Assembly: GCA_015227615.1 (NCBI GenBank)
Contig: JAALGZ010000004.1
Location: forward strand, 806,001 to 870,000
Source of the DNA: Labyrinthula sp. Ha
Taxonomy: Eukaryota; Sar; Bigyra; Labyrinthulida; Labyrinthulaceae
Direction of reading: 5' to 3'
Length of the DNA stretch: 64,000 bases
Under the pieces are notes generated by a model that was given only the letters and a program-made list of their open reading frames with translations, ran no database searches and had not been told where the DNA came from. Shown in pieces: positions 23,701 through 33,400 of the stretch. Numbering within the stretch: the first letter of the stretch is position 1; the number at the start of each line of letters is the position of its first letter. Made by a program: the position numbers and the translations under genes.

Positions 23701-23815
23701 GACTGAAACGAATATACAGACGGAGAATAGCCGTTGCTCCTCAGAAGCAGTTAGAACTGTTCTTCTAAATTTCGCTAAATCTCTAGAAAAAGAAGAACTG
23801 GGCGACTATGAGTAA
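20708..23815 (+). CDS. SCC2/NIPBL-like cohesin loader, compact form
   Basis: 1,035 residues, one exon. SCC2/NIPBL/Mis4 with its partner SCC4/MAU2 loads cohesin on chromosomes and stimulates its ATPase; it is a hook-shaped HEAT-repeat protein in the nucleus. Seen: alpha-helical repeats almost throughout; a typical SCC2 HEAT near residues 336-375 (DDPSALVRDAVLKLAG, then DNSISVKKRALKIALESL); KGLILAMGLLIEKEPKLLNR near 695-715, corresponding to the SCC2 segment that enters the last repeats; PLWSLVKGKSRNLCIEPL near 857; and SIVSQLKQHICLQYSRREN near 950, matching the conserved C-terminal LKQHLK segment. NIPBL proteins usually have 1,500-2,800 residues, with a long N-terminus that binds MAU2. That part is missing or very short here, unless unrecognised upstream exons exist. 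The assignment rests on patchy similarity, so another large HEAT protein remains possible. Confidence 0.72.
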   Translation: MDLNQVLADLKNSSSKSILNKLSELYLYLRENPIVIIQEQKLYELFSAVLKILCKSSGSSKKRKLNPMSFMQKEEEVGLQLVKILLECSEKDQQSLLDEVSTRAYSNSIGPKIFARILFNFFDEPDSTLLQTILLGDGVRQARNFMRRRDDLVSRVFYAQLPNSVNVLAMVEYLCHVWKNEHNIIADHLLIILCNVLLTCMSNGDNSEALSGLCVDVLTLVLSLRVTEHTAMDLETTNLLASKSGKLFTILLLAGGFEEPLGWSHIVKKSFTPAMEKDVFYTIVSKIGVLSERNRYFAALHAIISLSSGLLKARCLKALATVEQDKGELSHLVLNNLDDPSALVRDAVLKLAGNNLCFVLRMLRDNSISVKKRALKIALESLRSTEYGTEQTELILVEVWRQRENYNLHASVVKLVNEIIMDSFLLKDFQEIQIQRRGVSLLGLVSSVQDNNDLLDLLVDQFRSGLKESSLRCLSCYSRFFLNELDLELSDGVADSDARVFLQALSFLARVYPGCMQNHIRAMTQVLKRLRHPAQLDSFLETLMVVLTASPGIISGADEATLELKLIVQKITNSHAFGGNSFVSYATYCYCVLENDKTILQNLMTKFLRDVIPLIKALEISDIAYNTAAQQIVVLSTINRALSAQQLQLNKLPSYQHLYKTDKRLNNLTQVEKVIGPVTFINFNFLLKVLRVSMGKRVNSTLAKGLILAMGLLIEKEPKLLNRKFLFLLYEKTPDAIKPEISNMLRSILQKHDIFIIGEFVSNNMKEILKHDGFLELIEVILRKKLCSNHKLFPRVIALVQTKPALREKLIRLVRRAFQTNSDLAKSFAHSLQSGIILGAKSIRLDAQLQGETPYQPLWSLVKGKSRNLCIEPLISELLNFHRDINLASKRTLAFTLGTLSLEAAEVDYVVLKTNNFLELQADRFKEESEPEEGLMFSSLKKMELFSIVSQLKQHICLQYSRRENTKASSAHRGRQCSSARNGKKNQFILNMSPFFVGTETNIQTENSRCSSEAVRTVLLNFAKSLEKEELGDYE

Positions 23816-24278
23816 GTTTTCAACATCTGGGTTGTAATTTGAAACTAGAAATTGATAAAATAATAATACATTTGATATATGTGGTATCTAGCTTGTGAAA
23901 CCCATTTCCACACGCTGACACAAAGAACCCTACTTTGGAAACATTATACTCCGTTTCTTTTGTTCTCCTATTAAACTTAAGCAGTGATATTAAAAGGTCA
24001 CTTAAACTATCCGATATAAAAAGGATAACACGTCGTAATGCCATATAATATCGAAGCACTTTCTAGTTAACTCCTCCTATTTATTGGCAGAACTATTCTC
24101 CTTTTACCGATACCGACCTATTAAATTCTCAGGAGGTTTTTGCATTACTTATCGGTACGGTTTTGGGGATACAGTTTCACAAAATCTTCAACTACACTTA
24201 AAAATTTATTGTGTTCGCGCTGACCGTTGAGTTTGTACTTCCCAGGGATTAAGTTATCCGTTAACGTGAAAGAAGAAA
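23816..24278. other. Intergenic spacer between tandem genes
   Basis: 463 bp separate the cohesin-loader stop from the LRR gene start. It presumably holds the 3' untranslated region of the first gene and the promoter of the second. No motif could be identified; the short minus-strand frame here is not convincing. Confidence 0.5.
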
Positions 24279-25715
24279 ATGAAAAAAGGAAACGCTGCGG
24301 GAGGAAGTCATATGCGACGTCGTTTACCGAAGCTGAAGGCGTGGTCAGGAAAGCTAGAGGTTGAAAACAAAAAAATACGAAGGAAGCAGGTAGACAAGCA
24401 AGTGTTCAACGTTGCGGAGTTTGATTCTTTGTTTGAAAATGCCCTAGATGGGTTGGGAAAAGAAGCACTAACCGAGTTAATGCATAAGTTTGAGGAGGAA
24501 ATGACACAGGAGTCAGTGGATTTATCGGCCCAGAATCTGAGAGGAAGGCCAGCTAGGCTTCTAGGAATGGTTCTTGCCATTCCAGAAGTTTCAGCGGTTT
24601 GTAAGAAGTTAGATCTTTCGAGTAACTTCATGAGGGATGAAGACTTAGTCAGTTTCTTAACGCCGTTTGCCTCTACCAACGAAGCTGGAAAGCGTCGAGT
24701 TAGCGAAACTGCTTTGACGAGGAAAACGAACGTGTCTCTGAACACAAACAGTTCGGAATCCACGGCGATGAAGACTCTACGAAAACGGTTAATAACAGGA
24801 AAGCGGTCGCATCTTCAAGTAGAAGAGTTAGACCTAAGTAACAATAGGCTAGGGGTGAAATGCGGAACCGAAATTGCCCGAGTTGTGTCCGGGAATTCCT
24901 ACCTGAAGAATCTGAATCTCGAAACTAATAATATCACAGCAAGTGGCTGTGAAAGCATATGTCATGCTTTGGAGAAAAACGAATCGCTTGAAGAACTCTC
25001 TCTCAGCTGGAATAATCTGAATGTCTTTGCTGAAGATTTTTTCTTTACTTTAAGTAGAAATCAAAGCTTAAAGATCTTGAAGCTTGGGTACTGTAACCTG
25101 GGTGATACTGTGGCTAGGGCCCTTGGTGATGGTTTAACTGAAAATAACACTCTTACGGAATTATATGTCTATGGGAATAATATCACTGATAAAGGTGGTA
25201 ATCATTTGTTTCAATGCTTGTATGAAAATGATAGTTTGCTGTATTTAAATTTAGCTAACAATATGCTAACTGATAGCTGTGGGCAGAAATTTATTGATTT
25301 AATGGTTGATCGCAGAAGAGTTCGAATTGATGGCTCCTTTAGTCCAGGAAAAGATTTATTTGTGAACTTGCTTAATAATGAACTTTCGGACGAGATGTCG
25401 AAGGAACTTCAAAGTTTAAGAGTCCAAAGAAACCGACAACTTACAAAAATAGTTGCGGAAAATTATGGTAGGTATAATGAAATTCCAATTGATGATGAGG
25501 AAGATACAATTCATATGGAGTACCACATCCAAACCCAGGATCTAAACAATTATGTAAACAATAAGTTCTATGAACTTTCGATAGATGATCCAGATGAATA
25601 CTCATATGAAGGAAGTGCCAGTATGAGTTATGCAGATTCAAGAGCCGCGAGTCGTAGGCAAATGGAGTTTGCTTCAACTTATGATACCGATGAGGAATCT
25701 GTGATCAACATGTAG
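24279..25715 (+). CDS. Leucine-rich repeat protein (ribonuclease-inhibitor type)
   Basis: 478 residues, one exon. A basic N-terminus (residues 1-40, rich in Lys/Arg) is followed by a helical region and then by about seven ribonuclease-inhibitor-type leucine-rich repeats between ~105 and ~355, for example VEELDLSNNRLGVKCGTEIA, LKNLNLETNNITASGCESIC, LEELSLSWNNL, LTELYVYGNNITDKGGNHLF and LLYLNLANNMLTDSCGQKF. The tail (~390-478) is acidic and ends in Ser/Asp-rich sequence. The fold is a protein-binding horseshoe, as in RNH1, NLRC3 and LRRC74 proteins. No catalytic domain is visible and the binding partner is unknown. The ATG at 24279 is used; MRRRLPKLKAWSGK from a second ATG at 24312 is an alternative start. 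The gene converges on the minus-strand gene ending at 25930. Confidence 0.88.
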   Translation: MKKGNAAGGSHMRRRLPKLKAWSGKLEVENKKIRRKQVDKQVFNVAEFDSLFENALDGLGKEALTELMHKFEEEMTQESVDLSAQNLRGRPARLLGMVLAIPEVSAVCKKLDLSSNFMRDEDLVSFLTPFASTNEAGKRRVSETALTRKTNVSLNTNSSESTAMKTLRKRLITGKRSHLQVEELDLSNNRLGVKCGTEIARVVSGNSYLKNLNLETNNITASGCESICHALEKNESLEELSLSWNNLNVFAEDFFFTLSRNQSLKILKLGYCNLGDTVARALGDGLTENNTLTELYVYGNNITDKGGNHLFQCLYENDSLLYLNLANNMLTDSCGQKFIDLMVDRRRVRIDGSFSPGKDLFVNLLNNELSDEMSKELQSLRVQRNRQLTKIVAENYGRYNEIPIDDEEDTIHMEYHIQTQDLNNYVNNKFYELSIDDPDEYSYEGSASMSYADSRAASRRQMEFASTYDTDEESVINM

Positions 25716-25929
25716 TACAACATTTCTTGGGCGTTGTATGTTTATTTCTAACTCTTAGGCCTTTCATCTGCAAAATTGTGTATGTATAGTGTGTGCAAAG
25801 CTATCGTTTGTGTGTAGCAGACAAAGTAATATCTATGTATTTATGTAGAATTATTCAGTAATATATATGTTACTAATCTCTCAACTCACTCTTGTTAAAT
25901 TCTTAGAAATCACGAAATATGCGAGATTA

Positions 25930-27459
25930 TTAGTTTAAGTTCAACTGTTTGAGTATATCACTCAAATCTGCTTGTTCTAGTGTATTGTCTCGCTTGCCCA
26001 AGAACGGAGGAATATATTCCAACTCCCTGAACTGCTTTAAGAACAAAGCTTTAGGCAAGTTTCTATGTGAAACAATTACATCTATAATCTCTTCCCCATC
26101 GCGATTCACAAACGTCTTGATATTTTCAACTTGAAGCCATAAACGTAATCCTACAAACTGCTGCCCAAACTTCCAAGAAGCATCTGTTTTTCCAAATATT
26201 ATCTCAGGGTCATGTTCTTTACTGAACTTGTGCGTATAGAACTTACCTTTTGGTAGGAAGCAGATATTTGTTCCAACTGCCACAATAAAACCAGGTTTTG
26301 TCTGCTGAAGAATTCTTCCCAGAACTGGATCTCCAGTATCTTGCGCATCCTGAATCACTTTCATGGAAATCTCATTAATGTCCTCATCGTTCTGCTTCGT
26401 TTTACCATCTGACTCTATGTTTGATGGGTGAGACGGTAAGAGACTTCCCTTTGATAAAATAAAGTTTGATTCTTTCAGCTGCAGGAAAGTTGTTGCTTCA
26501 TTAGTCCTTTCTTCACGCTGCTTTTGAGTAATCTCTTCTTCAGCTGCTTCAAATACTTTCTTGATATTCTGCTCTGGAGACATAGCTGCAGCATATGCTT
26601 CTAATATACCTGTTGAAGGACTTATATCAACAGAGGCAAGTTCACTTAAAGGTCTTGGAGTTCTCACTGTTTCTTTATGTCCATAGTCATAATAAGTTCC
26701 TGATTTTGTCATCAGGATATTAGAAGAAACTACTTTATCATTTAAATCCAAACTGGTGAAATCAGTTTTGAATTTTTCCATGAAAGAGTCATCTGTGGAA
26801 GTCAATCCTAAAACTTCTCTCTCGTATGCATCAAGTTCTGATTCTTCTTCATTCAAACTTGGTGCAACTGGTTCCAACGGGAGTTCACCTGGTTGATACC
26901 AGATTCCCGGCGGTTTCTTGTCAAACAAGTTTCGGGCTGGGAACCGAAGACTGTCAAAGTTAACATCATTTTCTCGGGAGATGTTAAAGGATTTTCTTTC
27001 CTTTGAGAACTTTAAATGTTCAGGTGAATCAAATAAAGGCTCTGGGTCTTCTGCAAACGGGTTTCTTCTTGGTGCTTGTTTTCTAAACTTTGTGTCGGTT
27101 TTCTTCCTTTGCTTCATGAAAAAATCTACAAATTCTGTTTCTTTTGTTTCTCCTCGAGAAAAGGAAATGCTTTTATCTTCGTATTGGGAAGCTTCCTCCG
27201 GCTCGCTTTTTGTAAATGATAGTCTTGTTGAGGTTTGTCTCTTTTTTTCTTTAAGACTGATTTTGGAAACATCAAAACCTAAACGCTTTTCAAGTTTCGT
27301 TCCTCGTTCTCGTCTTTCCATTTGATTTTTCGGTGTATTACTCCATATATCTTTTTTATATTCAGTTGAAAGCGCTCTAATCATATATCTTGGTTCAAAT
27401 GACTGTCTACTAAAGAGAAGAACATTATGTATCCTTGGTTTCGCGTTTGTAAGAATCAT
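25930..27459 (-). CDS. Putative mitochondrial protein, unrecognised
   Basis: 509 residues, one exon. The N-terminus (KPRIHNVLLFSRQSFEPRYM, with IRALSTEY following) is basic, hydroxylated and lacks acidic residues, and RALSTEY resembles a matrix-protease cleavage site, so import into mitochondria is likely. Residues ~30-330 are charged and probably disordered. The C-terminal ~140 residues look folded: GDPVLGRILQQTKPGFIVAV, then GTNICFLPKGKFYTHKF, which faintly recalls an S1/OB-type beta barrel, then FGQQFVGLRLWLQVENIKTF and EEIIDVIVSHRNLPKALFLK. I do not recognise the family. A link to mitochondrial translation or RNA handling is a guess based on the OB-like pattern. The 3' end lies 214 bp from the LRR gene's stop. 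Confidence 0.82.
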   Translation of the reverse strand: MILTNAKPRIHNVLLFSRQSFEPRYMIRALSTEYKKDIWSNTPKNQMERRERGTKLEKRLGFDVSKISLKEKKRQTSTRLSFTKSEPEEASQYEDKSISFSRGETKETEFVDFFMKQRKKTDTKFRKQAPRRNPFAEDPEPLFDSPEHLKFSKERKSFNISRENDVNFDSLRFPARNLFDKKPPGIWYQPGELPLEPVAPSLNEEESELDAYEREVLGLTSTDDSFMEKFKTDFTSLDLNDKVVSSNILMTKSGTYYDYGHKETVRTPRPLSELASVDISPSTGILEAYAAAMSPEQNIKKVFEAAEEEITQKQREERTNEATTFLQLKESNFILSKGSLLPSHPSNIESDGKTKQNDEDINEISMKVIQDAQDTGDPVLGRILQQTKPGFIVAVGTNICFLPKGKFYTHKFSKEHDPEIIFGKTDASWKFGQQFVGLRLWLQVENIKTFVNRDGEEIIDVIVSHRNLPKALFLKQFRELEYIPPFLGKRDNTLEQADLSDILKQLNLN

Positions 27460-30400
27460 TAGTTTAGGACAATTTCATTGGTTTAATTAAAGATTCAGCC
27501 AATCAAATAGCCATAAGTGGTGTAGGTCAAAATCCTTATCTATAGTTGAATACGATTTTTGGGCAAAATAAGAGGAAATTAACTATAGCAGGAAAACTAC
27601 TCAAAGATTTCCTTTGATAGTTACATAGTATTATATCACAGTATGACATTACTGTAAACACCGCCTAACAATTAACCTATCAATCAAAGACACAAATTTA
27701 CAAATTATTCATTGACTCGTATCTTAACAAATACTGCGAGTTAGAAGACATTATTTACATCAATTTAAAGTTCTAAACTTGAACTTTAATCTTCTGCACT
27801 TTTCTCACCACTTGTTTAAATGTTTACTTAGTGTACGCTTTTTTTTCTCCCACTAAACTCTCCTAAAAGACAGAAAACTCTTTCTTTTCACACCGACTGG
27901 GCAAAAAGGGTAAAGGTATGGTGGATACTACCTAAGATCAAACATAAGTTTGGATTTCTCTATGTGTATGTTGGTGCCTTGTTATTGTCCTTTACTCAGG
28001 TGAATCATTGTCGAGTTCAATGATTGCAAATCACCTGGGTCATCTAACTTAGGATTAGCTGAAATGAATAATTATTGAGATAAATTCACATAATGGTAGT
28101 ATTTCATGTCTTGTAGGAGCTCTGTATATTGTATCAACAGGTTGGATAAGTATTCTTGAGGTCAATAAGTTCTACTCCCTGTTTTTGAGAAAACAAAATG
28201 TTGCTTTCTATGGCTTAGTACTTATGAAAATGTGATAGTAGATCTATACTTTTACTTAAAGTATGAACTATTTTAGCTTCGGTTACATAAAATTGAACTA
28301 AGGCAATGACATTGCACCGTGAAAGAAACAATGCGAAGATATCGATAATCGACCTTTACATTAAGTCAAGTTTTCTATCATGATACGCCAAATATAACGC
28401 CATTAGTATATGAACACCGACACTCCGTGAACTTAAATGCTTTTCACATTTTTGGTTGTTAGCATTGTCCATGTGAGTTTGGTAGTTGTCTCACTATTGT
28501 CTATTAGAATGTAGGTAGAGAGCGCAATGGAATATTGTGTTAGCCGAAATTTTTGTTATGCTATTTTCTTTTTAATAAATAAAATGAGGCACACTTCAGA
28601 AAGCATACTATAATATTACGTTTACATCCAACAACTGGACACGTGTGCTAGTAAACTACAGTATCGGATACTTTCCGAGTGGGAAGTAACTCGATGGTAT
28701 ATGGGCTCCTTTGCTTGAATATGATTACAAGTTGTTTTTTTGAATTTCCTATGCAGTTAAAGTAATAATCTTGGATCCATAACTATATTTAGACATTTTG
28801 AGATTAAAGGGCATGTAGTATCTATTTATTAGCATCGGGTTAACAATATAAACTCCCACCGGTAGTTTCTTCCGTGATATATATAAACTTCAAATATAGA
28901 ATATGTTCTTATTTAGCTCATATTGCTAAGTCACACATTTGTGCAGATCTACAGCTTATTTGAATAATAATTTTATCTCTGCTATTGTATTTATAAGTAC
29001 CAGGTCCAGAATAATTTGCTCTTGTTACAGAGCTGGAACCTATATGTTATAATTTTATCATTTTTATGAGTAATAAACAAACTAGTTGTTTTTCTGAGGG
29101 AGTGAAAATAAGCTGATCTGAGATAATATCGTAGTCATATTTATTTTTCTAGTGAATAATCTTTTATACAGTATGCATAAATCATGGCTATCACCTTTTT
29201 TTAAACTCTTCAGGTGATTCTTATCATTCACAGTTTGTAGACTACTTTCCTCACCTTAGTTTCTGTTACGAAAATCTTTTGAGCCAGTTCTCTTTTACTA
29301 CTCATATTCACTCAAAACAAGTCTTTCGCTTATTCCTTCATTGTTAATCTTATTTTCTAGCTTTCTAGTTTATTGTGCTAACCAATAGATATGTCTAAAC
29401 TGCAACCTACCTAATTGTTAAAGGTTAATAAAATATATTGAACTAAACCACAGTTTTATTACAGACATGAACCTGCCTCTAAGTTTATCATCGCAATTTG
29501 TCGCAAAGAATATTTTTCTCACCTCTTTAGGTTCATTCCAGTAAAAATCATTAAGGCGGTATATTGATCCGATGTTTTATCGCATATTATTGTTATGTCA
29601 AATAAATAATCCTCCTTTGTGGGGATCAGGTTTGACTAAGTACGATTATATATATTCATCTTTGCTGGTCTATCATTTCAAGAACTCGTATTAGATAAGA
29701 AAATTGTTAATAAACATATACCTGGGTACAGTAAAATCCTAGAAACTTATACAAGAAAGGTACATGACTGGTGTACTAGCTGGATTCTTGTAAAAAATAT
29801 AGTCATTTCACCTGTTATTTCATTTATTTTCTAGTAATTTTCACGTTAATTTTATGAAGCAGGTTTTATTTAATTCTTTTTCTAGACTTAAAGCTACTAT
29901 CTAATTTACAGAGCCTTAACTCTCTCTATGATATTGATGAGAACTCCAATTATAAGTTGTCATTTTACTGTAGACGTGTGTACCTCATACCTCATTGATC
30001 ACTCTTTCATTATCAGTAATTTTATTTACGCTACTGTTAAGGATATCATAAAATTTGAACAAAATCCCTTTTCTATTTCAATTCTAATACCCAATTTTCA
30101 ACTATTAGTGATTTCGCCCTCTGATATATGGATTAATATCATTTTCGGTCTCTGCACAGTATCCTTTAACTAGTTGATCATAGGGAATGGGCAACATCTA
30201 GGGTCCTATTTAGAAAAGACAAAGCACCTTTCTAACTATTGGAACAGATCGCTACATCTTCTATATATACTTGTAATCTGGGCATAGTAGCTCTTATGGA
30301 AGCCAGGTACTCTGGCAATTTCTGTCGCTGATAAATGAAGAAATAGTGAACGCTTGAGTACATTCTAGGTGTGTTCTTCTATATAGCACAATACAGTTAG

Positions 30401-33400
30401 CAGAGCCATTCAATTGATATTGAGTTTTCATTAGTATTATCGTTTTGACTACGTTACAACTCGCTGTATCCTTAAACTAACTCTTTTGGTTTCATTATAT
30501 GTTTTTCATTTTGTGTATATGCCACTTTCGCTAGTATCAACTAAGCTCTAAATACCGCTTTATACACAAACTACGTCATTGTAGGACCAGGGTTTAAACT
30601 TAGTGGCATCTATACCAAAATGTTTTTTCTTGCAATTATATTTTGCAGAAAGTTATTTACAACCATTTTCGCAATTAGATTGAAGTATTATCAGTTATTG
30701 AAAAAAAACCAAATTTAATAGTTTGTAGACTTATTTTTATGACAGGAATGGTATTTTTCTGAGCTTAGATATGAAACTACATAAATCTCATGTGTGGCTC
30801 CAATTGAGTGCTCATGGAATTTCTGGACACATGATAATACGAGAACTCAAGGATATAAAGGTGAGTAATCTTCCTTTTCTTAACATCCCTCGGCTTTAAG
30901 TGATTTCGCTTAGAATTCGGGCCTATACTTAAGTGTAAATACAACTTTTTTGGATGGCAAGGCGCTTACTGTTATAAATAGCTTTTTTTTAATGTTGTAG
31001 GATACAACTGCAAAATATTTAACAAGGATGGAGTCTCATGTTACTTTGCAGACAAAATGACATAATGATGGTTGAAGTACTAACAACAGGAAAATGAATA
31101 TATCAATTATTCGTAGCCTGAAATCTTACTCATCTTAACAATATCCTTGCCCAAACATACGCAATGATGATAGGAAATTGCGCCCATGCTTAATTGCTGC
31201 AATACAAGAAGACCCGAACAGTGTAAGATCCTAAAAATGTACATCATTATTTCTTATTCCTTCTGTTGAAAATAGTATTATGGGTCTTGTGAAATTCTAA
31301 GTAAAGAAATAAGCCGTTTTAAAGCACGTTGTTAAGAACAAGAAAAAACTGTTAGCTGCTTTGGTAAATTAAACTAGAACTTTTTGGTTAAGATGTTGAG
31401 CAAATATCTAATTTTTGTTTTTGATTATTGTTTACGGCTTGTAAGTATTATGCTCTTGAGCAAATCAAAGTTAATGTAATACATAAATCCATATGGTGCC
31501 TAAAGTATCGATGAAATTAATCTTCAACCACTCAAAACTAAAAGGAAAAGTTTTAGATGAGTTTTTCGTCACATGTTGTTGCATATGGAGACAGAAAAAA
31601 AGTAAATGAAATATCTGAACTTGAAAAATACAAAATTTATGTTACCTTTATTAGAAAACAAACAAGTAGCCAATGCTGCCTTCTCATATAACTAATCTAA
31701 GACAGATCCAAGAGAACTAAGTAACCCGCAGTCTTACCTTTGCAAAATTGCAAATATGGAACTCTATTCGAAATGAATTAAAACAGAGTATTTTGAACTA
31801 GCTGCGGTGTTGCATAAGGTGATAGTTGAAGTCAACTTTGCCTGAACCTGGTGCAGAACATTAATTTCATCTTAATGAAAAGAATGATTATATCTACAGG
31901 AATATGTAACAGAGGAGCAAATAGAAATTTTTTATATTTTCTAGAAGTTAATGTCGTTATTTCTTATTGGATTAAGGCGTATGAAAGAAGCTAAATAGAG
32001 TCTAAAGAAGAGCTAGCATCAGTTGATGGGCTACATATGAATAAGAGTAAGGCCGGCCACCTCTTCGTCGCTAGATATATATTTATAAGCGCAACATTAG
32101 CTAAGAATAATGTATATAGGGGAAGGATGTACTTGGTAATTATCTTTGTAGGTGAAGCTTACTTAATGTAAGATTAATAAATGTATATGTGCTGTACCCA
32201 TTAGTATGTGTCGTCAATGGTAGTTACATATAGGTAGAATTGATATCCAGCAGATGCTTGTGAATCATATATGCATACACACTTATTTCTCAAAGCTCTG
32301 ATGCACAAGAAGTAACTCCCTAGTTCAGCAATCTTATTTTTTGGAATAACCAGGGTCGTCTTCTCCTATATACCTGCATGTTTTTGGGTTTTCTTTGCGT
32401 TTAGCTTCACCAATTAAGCATATTGAACTTAAATTGGTTCAATTATATTTAAATGCTCGTCTTGATTTTGGCTTCTAACGTAGCGAATGCTAGATTACCG
32501 TATTGTGCATTAAAATACACTTCCACGCTAAATGCCTTCTATACTGCACTTCACTCCCTCTCCTCTAGGATAGCGAGTTCAAGTGATTGATGTTACATCC
32601 CTTTTTGGCCCAAAAGAGAGTGTGAGCAATTTTGAACAGCTCGTAGCCATATTAATTAGCAACTCCAAAAACAATTTGAAATAAGTAAAATGTGTACTTG
32701 GATATTACTGAACCCGACCACGTAATATCTCGAGATCGTACAAGTATTAATTATCCTAGATTCCAGGAGAAATGTACAAGATTCACACTTTCAAGGCTGT
32801 TACATGCTTTCACTATTGAAACATGGGTCAGCAAATTTTATTCCCACACATTCTGTTCTAGCATTGGATCCAAGGCTCTCGTGATAGTTTTCTTATCAAG
32901 AACAACGTGTAAACGATGTAATACTTGATTTTCCTAATCTGATGATAAAATCAAAAGCCCATTTGGTGTCAATATCCGTGAAATCCTCTCAAAGAATTGT
33001 CTTTCTCTATAATATGATCAGTTAGCGTTAGTTGTGCATCTGCAATGAAAACGGTTTCACCATTTCGCTATGCACCTTTCTTCCACATACCAGTTCATTT
33101 TCACCAATACCCAGGTGTACATTCAATATAACTTCTCTCAGTATCAGTACTTGCATATTGAATCTTCTATCCAATGCTTTTATTTGTTTCGTAGAAATAT
33201 ATATCCTGCTCATGGGTTGTAATAATCATCGTATTTGAAATGTCGGATATCAAGATATTGTCAACTCTTTGTCTCATATTCTTCCTAAGCTATTAAAATC
33301 AAGTAGTCGATTTGTAAGCAGATATTCTTCAGTCTCGGCTAGATTTTAACCCTAATATCTTATCATGCCATGGATTTATGTTCAGGAACATGTTTCTAAG

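Noticed and set aside
23820-24059. 79-codon minus-strand frame in the spacer after the cohesin loader
   Set aside because: No motif, and it occupies the expected 3' untranslated and promoter DNA of two clear genes.
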